Positions 52,694 through 61,663 are shown, counted from the first letter of the stretch. The stretch is DNA of 64,000 nucleotides from Aurantibrevibacter litoralis (GCF_034651555.1 NZ_JAYEEQ010000018.1:1-64000); one strand, 5' to 3'. Notes: generated from the letters alone by a model not told the origin. Numbers and translations are program-made.

Positions 52694-54121
52694 TTATTTT
52701 GAGGTAGTAACTAAACCTAATGCCTTCCCTTTTTTTAGCATAAACTGAAAGGCGGCTTCGTGTTCATTAGGAATTTCTCCCTCTAGGATAGCCTCTTTTA
52801 TAGCCTCTTTTATAATCCCAATTTTCTTTGATGGTTTTAAATTAAAAATGGTCATTATTTCCTCTCCGGTTACCGGAGGTTGGAAGTTTCTTATATGGTC
52901 TCGTTCTTCTACCTCTATTATTTTTTGCCGTACTTCCTTAAAATTGTTCTTATATTTTTTTTGTTTCTTTGGATTTTTGGTAGTGATGTCTGCCTCGCAT
53001 AATGTCATGAGGTCATCCACGTGGTCACCAGCGTCAAAAACGAGACGCCGCACCGCCGAATCCGTAACGTGTTCTACTGAAAGTGCGATAGGTCGGGAAC
53101 TCATCAGCACCATTTTTTGAACAAATTTTAATTTCTCATTCAGGGGCATTCTTAGCCGTTTGAAGATTTTGTGCACCATTTTGGAGCCAACGTATTCGTG
53201 GCCGTGAAAAGTCCAGCCTATTTTTTTGTCAAAGCGTTTTGTGGGGGCTTTCCCAATATCGTGTAGCAAAGCGGCCCAGCGCAACCATAGATGATCTGTA
53301 TGCTCTGAAATATTATCTACCACTTCCAGCGTGTGCCAAAAATTATCTTTGTGGCGTTGTCCCTCTACCTCTTCTATCCCTTGCAATGCTACTAATTCCG
53401 GAAGAATGTGTGCCAGTAACCCGGTGTGGTGCAAAAGTGTAAAGCCTATAGATGGTTTTGGACTTAAAAGGATTTTGTGAAGTTCTTCTACGATGCGTTC
53501 TCCGGAAATTATTTTTATACGATCCTTGTTGTTGGCTATAGCCTGTAATGCGTTAGCATCTATAGTAAAGTTTAATTGTGCTGCAAACCGAATGGCACGT
53601 AACATTCGCAACGGATCGTCCGAAAAAGTAATACTTGGTTCTAATGGCGTCCTAATTTGCTTTCGTTCTAAATCTGTTAGGCCCTGAAAAGGATCTAATA
53701 AGTCGGCATAATTCGCTTTGTTAAGGGAAATAGCCAAGGCATTTATGGTAAAATCCCTTCTTTTTTGGTCGTCTTCTAAAGTACCATCTTCTACAAAGGG
53801 CTTTCTACTCTCCGACCGGTAACTCTCTCTTCGCGCTCCCACAAATTCCAAATCTATAGTACCATGTTTCAGCATGGCCGTACCAAAATTCTTAAATACG
53901 GTCACTTCTGGTTTTCCGGGTAATTTTTCGGCTACCTTTTTCGCCAGATCAATACCACTGCCAATGGCTACGATATCTATATCTTTTGGACTTTGACGTT
54001 GTAATAAAAAATCGCGCACATAACCTCCAATCAGGTAACAGTCTACCCCCAGATCAGCGGCTGCCGTTGCAATGATAGAGAATATAGGGAGTTGTATGGC
54101 TTCACTACAGTTTTTATGCAT
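52694..54121 (-). CDS. cca: CCA tRNA nucleotidyltransferase with HD domain
   Basis: 475 aa from ATG 54121, 4 bp after the stop of the Sua5-type gene; a GTG at 54133 would add four residues. It adds or repairs the 3' CCA of tRNAs. The class II nucleotidyltransferase core has LIGGYVRDFLL and KDIDIVAIG, the RRDFTINALAI motif and the RNA-binding DPLRMLRAIRFAAQL. An HD domain follows at about 265-360 (RWAALLHDIGKAPTKRF). The helical C-terminal domain ends in a basic tail. Such HD-linked enzymes are usual in Bacteroidota. Confidence 0.94.
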   Translation of the reverse strand: MHKNCSEAIQLPIFSIIATAAADLGVDCYLIGGYVRDFLLQRQSPKDIDIVAIGSGIDLAKKVAEKLPGKPEVTVFKNFGTAMLKHGTIDLEFVGARRESYRSESRKPFVEDGTLEDDQKRRDFTINALAISLNKANYADLLDPFQGLTDLERKQIRTPLEPSITFSDDPLRMLRAIRFAAQLNFTIDANALQAIANNKDRIKIISGERIVEELHKILLSPKPSIGFTLLHHTGLLAHILPELVALQGIEEVEGQRHKDNFWHTLEVVDNISEHTDHLWLRWAALLHDIGKAPTKRFDKKIGWTFHGHEYVGSKMVHKIFKRLRMPLNEKLKFVQKMVLMSSRPIALSVEHVTDSAVRRLVFDAGDHVDDLMTLCEADITTKNPKKQKKYKNNFKEVRQKIIEVEERDHIRNFQPPVTGEEIMTIFNLKPSKKIGIIKEAIKEAILEGEIPNEHEAAFQFMLKKGKALGLVTTSK

Positions 54122-54125
54122 GGTA

Positions 54126-54698
54126 TTATTCACGGATCACTTTTACCGTTCCATCCGTACCGAGTTTTATAATTGATGAAGGCTTGCTTTTAGCGGTATC
54201 TCGCTCCAAATTTACGACATAGTCTACACCTTTTAAAATCGCGGAACTTATTTCTTTAAAATTTGATGGTGAGGGACTACCACTTACATTGGCCGATGTA
54301 GATACAAGGGGTTTCCTAAGTTTTTTAATAAGGTATTGGCAAAACGCATGTTGCGCAACACGAAGTGCCAAGGTTTGGTCTTCGGCGATGAGGTTTTGGG
54401 CAACACCAATTGGATTGTCGTAGATAATAGTGATGGGCTTCTCCGATAATTCGATGAGTGTATAAGCCATTTGCGGCACTTCCTTTACATACTTGCCCAG
54501 CATAGGTTCGTTGGCAACCAAACAAATCATAGCCTTAGCCTCGTCTCTTTTTTTTAGGGCGTATATTTTTTTTACTGCTTCCTCATTGGTAGCATCGCAA
54601 CCAATGCCCCAAACGGTATCTGTAGGATAGAGTATAATACCGCCCTGCTGTAAGATGGTATAGCACTGATTTGCTTCTTCTACTAATTTTGTATCCAT
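54126..54698 (-). CDS. Sua5/YciO/YrdC-family threonylcarbamoyl-AMP synthase-like
   Basis: 190 aa from ATG 54698 (open to 54713, but MDTKLVEEANQCY fits the family start). Substrate-pocket motifs: GGIILYPTDTVWGIGCDATNEEAVKKIYALKKRDEAKAMICLV, ALRVAQHAFCQYLIKKLRKPLVSTSANVSGSPSP. It makes threonylcarbamoyl-AMP for the t6A tRNA modification. It lacks the C-terminal Sua5 domain, so it is the YrdC-only type. It is coupled to cca, so two tRNA-maturation genes are together. Confidence 0.92.
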   Translation of the reverse strand: MDTKLVEEANQCYTILQQGGIILYPTDTVWGIGCDATNEEAVKKIYALKKRDEAKAMICLVANEPMLGKYVKEVPQMAYTLIELSEKPITIIYDNPIGVAQNLIAEDQTLALRVAQHAFCQYLIKKLRKPLVSTSANVSGSPSPSNFKEISSAILKGVDYVVNLERDTAKSKPSSIIKLGTDGTVKVIRE

Positions 54699-54806
54699 AA
54701 TTTTGGAGCACAAAGATATAAAAATTGAATTTCCAAAATAAGGGAATTAGGGGTCGTATAAAAAGTAGAAGATGTAAAAAGGAAAACGGTCAGAAAACCG
54801 GAAGTG

Positions 54807-55616
54807 TTACTCTGCCAAAACCGACTTCTTGTTGGCGCTATAATAATAAGCTTGCCGTTGGTTACGTGTCTCTAGTTTGCGTAGTTCGGCATAGCGAACA
54901 ATAACTTCTAGCGCCCCCAGATAGCAAATGGTTATTCCTTTTCTACCGTCTAAAAATCCGAGGCGCACCACATAATTGTAGGTAAATTTCCAAAAGGGTT
55001 TAAGGATCAACTGCATGTAGTTAAATTTTTTATCTAACATACAATACTCTTTGGCTTTCAATTGTCCGTAATGACGCATTTTGGATTTGTAGTTGTCGTA
55101 ATCCCGATAGCAATAATGAATTAGTTTTTCTTTAAGAATACCTGATTTTCCATTGATTTCCAAGGTTTCATGAACCATTCTTTTTTCGGAAAATTGCACT
55201 TTATCCTTTCGGAATAAGCGATAATTTTTATCGGTTTGCCAGCCACTAAAATGTAGCGGTTTGCCACAGAACATAAACTTTCGCCGAAACCAATATGCCA
55301 CACAACTGGTATTGTGTTGTAGGGTACTTTTAATTTCAGTCTGTAATGGGGCGGTTATCTCTTCATCAGCATCAACAAAGAGCACCCAATTGTGGGTTGC
55401 CTTGGAAAGTGCAAAAGACTTTTGCCTTGTAAAATTTTCAAAGGGTCGTTGCACCACCTTTACTTTGGGATGGGTTAAAAGATATTCGTAGGTGCCGTCT
55501 GTACTAAACGAATCAACCACAATAATTTCGTCGGCAAAAGAGATTGACGCAATGCAACGTTCAATACAATGCATCTCATTATAGGTAATTACCAAAGCAG
55601 TTAAGGGTGTGCGCAT
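54807..55616 (-). CDS. Family 2 glycosyltransferase (WaaE/KdtX-like), copy A
   Basis: 269 aa from ATG 55616, whose MRTPLTALVITYNE is the typical start of the nucleotide-binding fold; upstream frame dropped. GT-A motifs: IIVVDSFSTDGTYE, FENFTRQKSFALSKATHNWVLFVDADEEI (DxD in DAD), then YWFRRKFMFCGKPLHFSGWQTDKNYRLFRKDK. The C-terminal helix pair (KPFWKFTYNYVVRLGFLDGRKGITICYLGALEVIVRYAEL) is the membrane-anchoring end of LPS-core beta-1,4-glucosyltransferase-like enzymes. A close paralog lies 484 bp upstream. Confidence 0.92.
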   Translation of the reverse strand: MRTPLTALVITYNEMHCIERCIASISFADEIIVVDSFSTDGTYEYLLTHPKVKVVQRPFENFTRQKSFALSKATHNWVLFVDADEEITAPLQTEIKSTLQHNTSCVAYWFRRKFMFCGKPLHFSGWQTDKNYRLFRKDKVQFSEKRMVHETLEINGKSGILKEKLIHYCYRDYDNYKSKMRHYGQLKAKEYCMLDKKFNYMQLILKPFWKFTYNYVVRLGFLDGRKGITICYLGALEVIVRYAELRKLETRNQRQAYYYSANKKSVLAE

Positions 55617-56100
55617 TTCAATTATATTGGGGCAATGAAACGTTGATGCTCGTATATTTAAACTCAAAAAAGACTAAAAAAGTATATCCTTCTCTTTAAA
55701 ACATACGATTTTTAGTACAAAAGTGACAAAGGTAAGCTACACGATTGGTTTATGATAAGGATTTGTAGTGCAAATTGTTGATTTTTTTTTGATGAAACCA
55801 TACACTTTTTAAACTATGCATAGGTACCTTGATGTAGTATGGAAGCTAAATTTAATCTAAAAATCAGGCGTTTACCAATGCTATCCACAACTATTTAGCA
55901 TCATTTTTTGAATTTAATGCTCCGTAGTAATTTTAATTTTCCATTCTTTATGATGTGGGTTAACAGCAAGGAGGTCAAAAAGATTCGCTGGAGTGATTAT
56001 TTATCAATCTATTCCTGTTAAGAAATTTTTTAGGAGACGCTAATATCGTTCTAATAACCGCCAAAACTAACATAGGATGCTGTTATTTTCTTTGCGCATC
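55617..56100. other. Gene-free stretch between two glycosyltransferase paralogs
   Basis: There is no long frame on either strand. Two short stretches look mildly protein-like on the plus strand (near 55866-55930 and 55951-56023), each broken by stops or a frame change. This could be a decayed gene. No repeat, promoter box or terminator was recognised. Confidence 0.4.
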
Positions 56101-56865
56101 TTAAAGGCTATCCAATTGTTTAAGTTTTTTATACCGAGCATATACGCCAAGGGCATTTAAATAGCAGATTATAAGGCCTTTACTTCCGTCCAAAATACCA
56201 CAACGTAAGAGGTAATGGTTCATAAATTTCCAAGCCGGCCGCAATAGCTGTTGGGCTAGGGACCATCTTTTTCCTTTTTGATATTCTTCCTGCGCTTTGA
56301 GTTCCCCATAGCGTATCATTTTGCCTTTGTAATCCTCGTAGGTCTTATACGAGTAATGAATGAGCTTATTTTGAAGCGTAGCAGATACACCGTCTACAAC
56401 TAGGGTTTCGTGAACGATACGGTCTTGTGTAAACGCTACCTTGTCTTTTTTAAATAGTCTATAGTTTTTATCTGTCTGCCAACCACTAAAGTGAAGTACT
56501 TTATTTTTGAACATAAAGGTTCTGTAAAAAAAGTAGGCACTCGCCGTAGATTCCTCCGAATTTATGGTACTCAAAATCTCATTTTTCAATGCTTCGGGAA
56601 TTCTTTCATCAGCATCCAGAAAAAGAACCCAGTTATGGGTAGCCTGTTTTAAGGCAAATGATTTTTGGTCCGTAAAATTTTTAAAAGGTCGTTGAATAAG
56701 CCTTACGTGAGGATATTTTTTAATTTTTTCGACGGTGCTGTCCGTGCTATAAGAATCTATAATGATTAACTCATCTACAAAATCCAAAGCGATTATAAAA
56801 TCATCAATAAATTCTTCCTCGTTATAGGTGATGAGCAAACCCGAAATTTTTACTTTATTTTTCAA
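56101..56865 (-). CDS. Family 2 glycosyltransferase (WaaE/KdtX-like), copy B
   Basis: 254 aa. Strong paralog of the gene at 54807 over the whole length: LLITYNEEEFIDDF, LIIIDSYSTDSTVEKI, FKNFTDQKSFALKQATHNWVLFLDADERI, FRTFMFKNKVLHFSGWQTDKNYRLFKKDK (parallel to the other copy) and the same C-terminal RPAWKFMNHYLLRCGILDGSKGLIICYLNALGVYARYKKL. It probably transfers a hexose in lipopolysaccharide core or capsule synthesis. It follows the CDP-glycerol-transferase-like gene by 20 bp, so the two form an operon. Confidence 0.92.
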   Translation of the reverse strand: MKNKVKISGLLITYNEEEFIDDFIIALDFVDELIIIDSYSTDSTVEKIKKYPHVRLIQRPFKNFTDQKSFALKQATHNWVLFLDADERIPEALKNEILSTINSEESTASAYFFYRTFMFKNKVLHFSGWQTDKNYRLFKKDKVAFTQDRIVHETLVVDGVSATLQNKLIHYSYKTYEDYKGKMIRYGELKAQEEYQKGKRWSLAQQLLRPAWKFMNHYLLRCGILDGSKGLIICYLNALGVYARYKKLKQLDSL

Positions 56866-56885
56866 TATGTGCCGGTAAATAAATT

Positions 56886-57956
56886 TTAATCAATAGCGAG
56901 TGTGATGGGTTTGCGGTAACTCTGCAAAGTCCAAAATTGTAATTTTTTCCGAATTTTAAATTTTCGCAATACACTTAGGGGTTTTGGTTTTAAGTGCGAT
57001 TTGTCTTTCTGTAAGAAATGTAACACCGCATCTAGGACACGTTGTGAAGATTTTCCGTCCTCATAAGGGTGCGATGCCCGGGCATATTTTTCTATTTCGC
57101 TCAAAAGTGAAGAGGGATAGGATAAGGCGTCGTTTATAGCATTTTCCAGTTCTGAAACCGCCGTAATATTGAGGTAGCTGGGTAGTGGCTTATTATTTCG
57201 AAACGTAACCACCGGCTTTTTTTGTAAAAGGTATTCAATAATGGCCGATGAGGTATCGCAGATCATTATATCGGACTTTTTAAACAGGGGTATTAAATCT
57301 GTAGTGTCGTGATAGCAAAAGTTTTCGTGTTGCATGGTCTTAAATTTTTTAACCACACTCTTAGGCAGTAGGGGGTGCAATACCACGTCAAAGTGCCATT
57401 TTCCGGTTTTTGAAAGACGTTGCAATTCCGTGCAGAATTCATCATTCAAAGCCAAGCTATATTTTTTGGTAAATGTAGACGACACAAGAATAACAGGTTT
57501 TGTAACAGTCCTTTTTATGGCCTCCAAAGGGAACAGTGCATCCATTTTAGGCCACCCGGTTTCTATCACCTCAAAATGTTTTAATCTCAAACTTTTTGCC
57601 TTAAATACGTCCGTAGAAGTAGGGCCTTGAGTGCAATATAGATCAAAGAAATTCCGTATGGTAAATTGGTCTTTGCCTTTTCGTTTATTAGCGGGAAACC
57701 CGTGAAACAACTGAACCTTTATACCGGGGATAAAATCGGCCACATAATCTGTTGCTGTTAACACGATATGTGGCGCATAGGCTATGGCCTCTTCAATAGA
57801 CACTATAGTTTCGTTTCCCTTAAAATAGGTTATGGTGTTTTTATCTTCTACAAACCATTTTACGTGCATCCCCCGAGCTTTTATTTCTTCTTCTAAGGGT
57901 TTGCAAATGGGGATGCTATAGGGATAGGTGATGTACAATAAAAATTTTATTTCCAT
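56886..57956 (-). CDS. CDP-glycerol glycerophosphotransferase-like protein
   Basis: 356 aa from ATG 57956 (an ATG at 57986 would add ten residues before MEIKFLLYITYPYSIPI). GT-B type fold with VQLFHGFPANKRKGKDQF (conserved H-G), ILVSSTFTKKYSL, FDVVLHPLLPKSVVKKF, and the nucleotide-binding DIMICDTSSAIIEYLLQKKPVVTFRN. C-terminal YARASHPYEDGKSSQRVLDAVL follows. The family transfers glycerol- or ribitol-phosphate in teichoic-acid-like polymers and, in Gram-negatives, surface polysaccharides. It lies in the same operon as a GT2 enzyme. Confidence 0.85.
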   Translation of the reverse strand: MEIKFLLYITYPYSIPICKPLEEEIKARGMHVKWFVEDKNTITYFKGNETIVSIEEAIAYAPHIVLTATDYVADFIPGIKVQLFHGFPANKRKGKDQFTIRNFFDLYCTQGPTSTDVFKAKSLRLKHFEVIETGWPKMDALFPLEAIKRTVTKPVILVSSTFTKKYSLALNDEFCTELQRLSKTGKWHFDVVLHPLLPKSVVKKFKTMQHENFCYHDTTDLIPLFKKSDIMICDTSSAIIEYLLQKKPVVTFRNNKPLPSYLNITAVSELENAINDALSYPSSLLSEIEKYARASHPYEDGKSSQRVLDAVLHFLQKDKSHLKPKPLSVLRKFKIRKKLQFWTLQSYRKPITLAID

Positions 57957-58196
57957 CGATAGTACATGGTTTTTAGAAGTTGACATAGGCTTAGTTCAAA
58001 GATAGTCAATTGAACGGTTACTATCTAAAAAGACAAACATCTGTGGGCCATACACCATATCCAATGTAGGTACTTACCTTGGCTCTTACCAAAGCGAACA
58101 AAAGAGATCATCGATTTTATAAGGAGCCTAGAAATTGGGCTGCGTGTATAGCGATATCATTTTTTTTTAGATTATTCCCCTGTTTTGATGTCTTTT

Positions 58197-58234
58197 GCGG
58201 ATGAGAACAACCGGTAAGGGGTATTCTCATCCGC
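58197..58234. terminator. Hairpin downstream of dapD
   Basis: GCGGATGAGAA / TTCTCATCCGC, an 11-bp perfect stem with a 16-nt loop, six bases from the dapD stop. No T-run follows on the dapD strand, so it may stabilise the message end rather than terminate alone. Confidence 0.5.
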
Positions 58235-58240
58235 TTAAAA

Positions 58241-59056
58241 TTATACGGCTACTCCGTATTCCCTTAAGGCATCGTTCAGTGAGGTTTTTAAATCTGTTGA
58301 AGGTTTTCGGGTGCCAATAATTAGTGCACAAGGTACCTGATAATCCCCTGCCGGAAACGATTTAGTGTAACTTCCGGGAATAACTACAGACCTTGCGGGC
58401 ACCAAACCTTTTCGTTCTACGGGTACATCACCGGTAACATCTATGATCTTGGTGGATGCCGTAAGTACCACATTGGCACCTAGTACAGCTTCCTTTTCTA
58501 CTCGTACCCCTTCTACAACGATACAGCGCGAGCCAATAAATGCACCATCTTCAATAATTACGGGGGCAGCCTGCAAGGGTTCTAACACCCCACCGATACC
58601 CACACCCCCACTAAGGTGCACATTTTTTCCAATTTGGGCGCAACTGCCTACAGTGGCCCATGTATCTACCATGGTTCCTTCATCAACATACGCACCAATA
58701 TTTACATAACTGGGCATTAATATTGTGCCTTTAGCAAGGTAGGCACCGTGACGGGCAACTGCATGAGGCACAATACGCACCCCCTTTGCGGCATAATCCC
58801 TTTTTAAAGGTATTTTGTCGTGGTATTCAAAGATACCGACTTCTAAAGTTTCCATTTGCTGAATCGGAAAATAAAGCACCACGCCTTTTTTCACCCATTC
58901 GTTAATCTGCCAGCCATTCGATGTAGGCTCTGCACAACGCAACGCTCCTGTGTCCAATAATCGTATGACTTCTCGGATGGCTTCTTGTGTCGCTTTTTCT
59001 GCGAGCAGTGTTCTGTTTTCCCACGCTTTTTCTATAGATTGTCTTAAATCGGTCAT
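58241..59056 (-). CDS. dapD: Tetrahydrodipicolinate N-succinyltransferase
   Basis: 271 aa. It succinylates tetrahydrodipicolinate in the diaminopimelate/lysine pathway, so together with lysA at 10.4 kb it shows the succinylase branch. A short helical N-terminal domain is followed by the left-handed beta-helix of hexapeptide repeats (about 100-225), with VNIGAYVDEGTMVDTWATVGSCAQIGKN, GGVGIGGVLEP, IGSRCIVVEGVRV and LGANVVLTAST. The C-terminus is VPARSVVIPGSYTKSF plus CALIIGTRK. It is divergent from ruvX. Confidence 0.96.
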   Translation of the reverse strand: MTDLRQSIEKAWENRTLLAEKATQEAIREVIRLLDTGALRCAEPTSNGWQINEWVKKGVVLYFPIQQMETLEVGIFEYHDKIPLKRDYAAKGVRIVPHAVARHGAYLAKGTILMPSYVNIGAYVDEGTMVDTWATVGSCAQIGKNVHLSGGVGIGGVLEPLQAAPVIIEDGAFIGSRCIVVEGVRVEKEAVLGANVVLTASTKIIDVTGDVPVERKGLVPARSVVIPGSYTKSFPAGDYQVPCALIIGTRKPSTDLKTSLNDALREYGVAV

Positions 59057-59073
59057 TGTCTCTTAAATTTTTG

Positions 59074-59081
59074 CAAATATA
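59074..59081 (-). promoter_or_regulatory. -7 element upstream of dapD
   Basis: TATATTTG on the minus strand, 18 bp before the dapD ATG. The -33 box is weak. Confidence 0.45.
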
Positions 59082-59134
59082 ACCGCTATCGCTTAAAAAC
59101 TAGTTCAATTTTACACTTATCACATTTTATCGTT

Positions 59135-59142
59135 TATTTTTG
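59135..59142 (+). promoter_or_regulatory. -7 element upstream of ruvX
   Basis: TATTTTTG, 15 bp before the GTG start of ruvX; gives a very short leader. The -33 box is not clear. Confidence 0.4.
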
Positions 59143-59156
59143 CAAAAAAAAAAGCA

Positions 59157-59567
59157 GTGGGTAGAATTCTGGCACTCGATTTTGGAAAAGTTCGCACCGG
59201 CATTGCTGTAACCGATGATTTACAGCTTATTGCCTCAGGACTTACTACCGTGGCTACGCCGCAACTACTCTCCTTTTTAAAGAAATATATTTCAGAAGAA
59301 AAGGTAGTCGGAATAGTGGTGGGTGAACCCAAACAAATGGACGGTGCGCCTTCGCAAGCAGAGGCACTCATAATTCCTTTTTTGCAAAAATGTAGTGTTT
59401 CATTTCCTGACATACCTATCATACGTCAGGATGAGCGATTTACCTCAAAAATGGCCTTTCAGAGTATGATTGAAGGCGGACTAAAAAAAAAACAACGAAG
59501 AAACAAAGCATTAGTCGATGAAATTAGTGCAACGCTAATTTTGCAGGCTTATTTAAACAGAAAATAA
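59157..59567 (+). CDS. ruvX: RuvX/YqgF Holliday-junction resolvase-like, RNase H fold
   Basis: 136 aa with a GTG start directly before GRILALDFGKVRTGIAVTD, the family N-terminus with the first catalytic aspartate. VVGEPKQMDGAPSQAEA and RQDERFTSKMA follow, then NKALVDEISATLILQAYL with the last acidic residue. The family is tied to rRNA 5'-end processing or Holliday-junction resolution. def starts 4 bp later, so the two form an operon with the following DUF5606 gene. Confidence 0.94.
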   Translation: MGRILALDFGKVRTGIAVTDDLQLIASGLTTVATPQLLSFLKKYISEEKVVGIVVGEPKQMDGAPSQAEALIIPFLQKCSVSFPDIPIIRQDERFTSKMAFQSMIEGGLKKKQRRNKALVDEISATLILQAYLNRK

Positions 59568-59571
59568 CGGA

Positions 59572-60162
59572 ATGATATTACCCATTGTAGCCTACGGAGA
59601 CCCTGTTCTACGTAAAGTAAGCAACCTCATTGACGCCGACTATCCCGATTTAAAATCTTTAATTGAAGCGATGTGGGAAACCATGTATAATGCGCATGGC
59701 GTTGGCTTGGCAGCGCCTCAAATAGGCAAAGCTATCCGGTTGTTCGTAGTAGATACGACGGCCTTTGGTGACGACGACGAATTAGCTCCGGAGGAACAAA
59801 ATGCACTAAAAAATTTCAAGAAAGTTTTTATTAATGCCCAAATTTTGGAAGAATCAGGTAAGGAATGGCTCTTTAATGAAGGTTGCTTAAGCATTCCCGA
59901 TATACGCGAGGATGTGGCGCGAAAGGAAAGGGTAACTATTTCTTATATGGATGCGAACTTTATCCCCTATACGGAAACCTATGATGGCCTTTTAGCAAGG
60001 GTTATTCAGCATGAATATGATCATATCCAGGGGATTCTATTTACGGATAAATTATCGACCTTAAAAAAGACCCTTTTAAAAACAAGATTAGCCAATATTT
60101 CAAAAGGAAAAATAAAGGTAGATTATCGCATGCGTTTCCCTGACGTTAAAAAAGGACGTTAA
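59572..60162 (+). CDS. def: Peptide deformylase
   Basis: 196 aa metalloenzyme that removes the formyl group from nascent proteins. All three motifs are present: GVGLAAPQIG (about 44-53), EGCLSIP (metal cysteine) and QHEYDHIQG with HExxH-type ligands. The start is ATG 59572 (MILPIVAYGDPVLRK), a standard N-terminus. fmt, which does the opposite reaction on the initiator tRNA, lies 2.5 kb away. Confidence 0.97.
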   Translation: MILPIVAYGDPVLRKVSNLIDADYPDLKSLIEAMWETMYNAHGVGLAAPQIGKAIRLFVVDTTAFGDDDELAPEEQNALKNFKKVFINAQILEESGKEWLFNEGCLSIPDIREDVARKERVTISYMDANFIPYTETYDGLLARVIQHEYDHIQGILFTDKLSTLKKTLLKTRLANISKGKIKVDYRMRFPDVKKGR

Positions 60163-60219
60163 AGACGTTTTTTTATTCCCCTAAAAATATCATATTTGCC
60201 CAAAAATTGAAGAAAATAC

Positions 60220-60696
60220 ATGAGTTTAGATAAAATATTATCCATAGCCGGGAAACCGGGACTTTATAAATTAGTAACGCAGACCCGTACTGGTTTTGTT
60301 GCAGCGTCTTTGCTAGACGGCAAAAAGCTAAGTGTCATGGCCAAAAGCAATGTAAGTGTGCTTTCGGAAATTGCCATATATACTTTGGAAGAGGAGATAC
60401 CATTGCGCCACGTATTTTTACAGATACAAGAAAAGGAAAATGGTGGTAAGACCAGCATAACCCATAAGGCTGATAAACTCGCTTTGGAAGCGTATTTCTT
60501 CGAAATATTGCCCAATTACGATGAAGATCGCGTTTATGCCAGTGATATTAAAAAAATTATTCAATGGTATAATTTGCTACACGACAACGGTATTGTAGAT
60601 TTTACGGAAAACCCAAAGGAGGATGCAGCAGAAAAAACAGATCTAGAGGAAGGGTCGGAAGGTGCAAAATCGGAATCGAAGGAAAAGAAGTCCTAA
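60220..60696 (+). CDS. DUF5606 protein
   Basis: 158 aa. The N-terminal part matches DUF5606 throughout (SLDKILSIAGKPGLYKLVTQTRTGFVAASLLDGKK-like start, SNVSVLSEIAIYTLEEEIPLRHVFLQI, then YFFEILPNYDEDRVYASDIKKIIQWYNLLHDNGIVDF). The tail is acidic and disordered (EDAAEKTDLEEGSEGAKSESKE). The domain is found mainly in Bacteroidota and its function is unknown. It follows def by 57 bp. A copy of the dispersed element lies 54 bp after its stop. Confidence 0.9.
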   Translation: MSLDKILSIAGKPGLYKLVTQTRTGFVAASLLDGKKLSVMAKSNVSVLSEIAIYTLEEEIPLRHVFLQIQEKENGGKTSITHKADKLALEAYFFEILPNYDEDRVYASDIKKIIQWYNLLHDNGIVDFTENPKEDAAEKTDLEEGSEGAKSESKEKKS

Positions 60697-60749
60697 GCTA
60701 ATAGTTGTTTTACGGGTGTTCTGTAGAATATAAGGCTATGGGCAGTTTT

Positions 60750-60966
60750 AATCTGAAGATTCCTCGATCCTTGGGTCGGGCTTTCCTATTTATCGCTCCT
60801 TTGGAGCGATCGGAACTGCCTTTTTGCAGTTCCGGGTGAGGTAAAATACAACATTTCGGTTTTTGGCCCAAAGACCAAAATGAAACTGGCGAAACTCGTA
60901 CTGAGCGCAGTAGAAGTATATCCCCTATGGCTTTCCTGGGGGATAGTCAGTTTCAAGAAATTTTTA
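60750..60966. repeat. Dispersed 217-bp structured element, copy 3
   Basis: Full-length copy between the convergent ends of the DUF5606 and yqgE genes. The second hairpin (ATCGCTCC/GGAGCGAT) differs from copy 1 (ACCGCTCC/GGAGCGGT) by a compensatory C-G to T-A change. The third stem is the longest of the copies (CGGAACTGC/GCAGTTCCG). The end hairpin TACTG/CAGTA is unchanged. The region 60967-61102 after it holds no gene. Confidence 0.9.
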
Positions 60967-61102
60967 TGAAGTTCTTTATTTTAGAACATAAGCATACGAA
61001 TCGATATAGGGCAAGTACGAAAAGGAAACTGTAGTTTTTAACTCATTGTTGGTATTCCGGCAAAAAAACGCCAGTGACACCAATGCATCATGTGCTTGCG
61101 AA

Positions 61103-61663
61103 TTAATTGAGGTTCGGGTTCTCCGGGGCATTGCTCCATAAGAGGTACGTGCCACCAAGCTCCTTCATTTTATCCTTCCAAAACGCTTTAGTTGGCATTT
61201 CAATTATCTTGCTTTGATCGTTGTTCTTAGCCAAAATCCATGATTTAGAAGAAAGTTCCTCGTCTAACTGAAAAGAGTCCCATCCGGAATATCCTAAAAA
61301 GAAACGGATATCTTTTTCTGAGATTAAATTAGTATTGATTAGCGCAATGGTATTTTCAAAATCGCCTCCCCAAAATATACCATCCGATATTTCAATGCTG
61401 TTGCCTATTAAGTGAGGTACTTTATGTATAAAATACAAATTATCTTGCTCTACAGGCCCTCCGTTATACACCGGAAAAGGGGCGCAGATTTCCGTAACCA
61501 AATCGTTTATTTGGTAGGGTAGCGGTTTGTTAAGAATGAACCCTACAGAGCCTTCCTCATTATGCTCGGCAAGGAGTACAACAGATCGGTTAAACGAAAC
61601 ATCACCGGTTAACGAAGGTTCTGCTATTAAAAGCACTCCTTTTTTTGGTTCTAAATCTACCAT
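61103..61663 (-). CDS. YqgE/AlgH family protein
   Basis: 186 aa from ATG 61663; the open frame to 61726 crosses the hup terminator and is not used. Family motifs: GVLLIAEPSLTGDVSFNRSVVLLAEHNEEGSVGFILNKPL (N-terminal fold), VYNGGPVEQDNLYFIH, ISDGIFWGGDFENTIALIN, and IRFFLGYSGWDSFQLDEEL. UPF0301. In Pseudomonas it was described as a regulator, and no biochemical activity is settled. It lies downstream of hup. Confidence 0.93.
   Translation of the reverse strand: MVDLEPKKGVLLIAEPSLTGDVSFNRSVVLLAEHNEEGSVGFILNKPLPYQINDLVTEICAPFPVYNGGPVEQDNLYFIHKVPHLIGNSIEISDGIFWGGDFENTIALINTNLISEKDIRFFLGYSGWDSFQLDEELSSKSWILAKNNDQSKIIEMPTKAFWKDKMKELGGTYLLWSNAPENPNLN

Noticed and set aside
60976..61158. 60-codon minus-strand frame overlapping the yqgE end
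   Set aside because: It overlaps the coding end of yqgE in another frame and shows no family feature.
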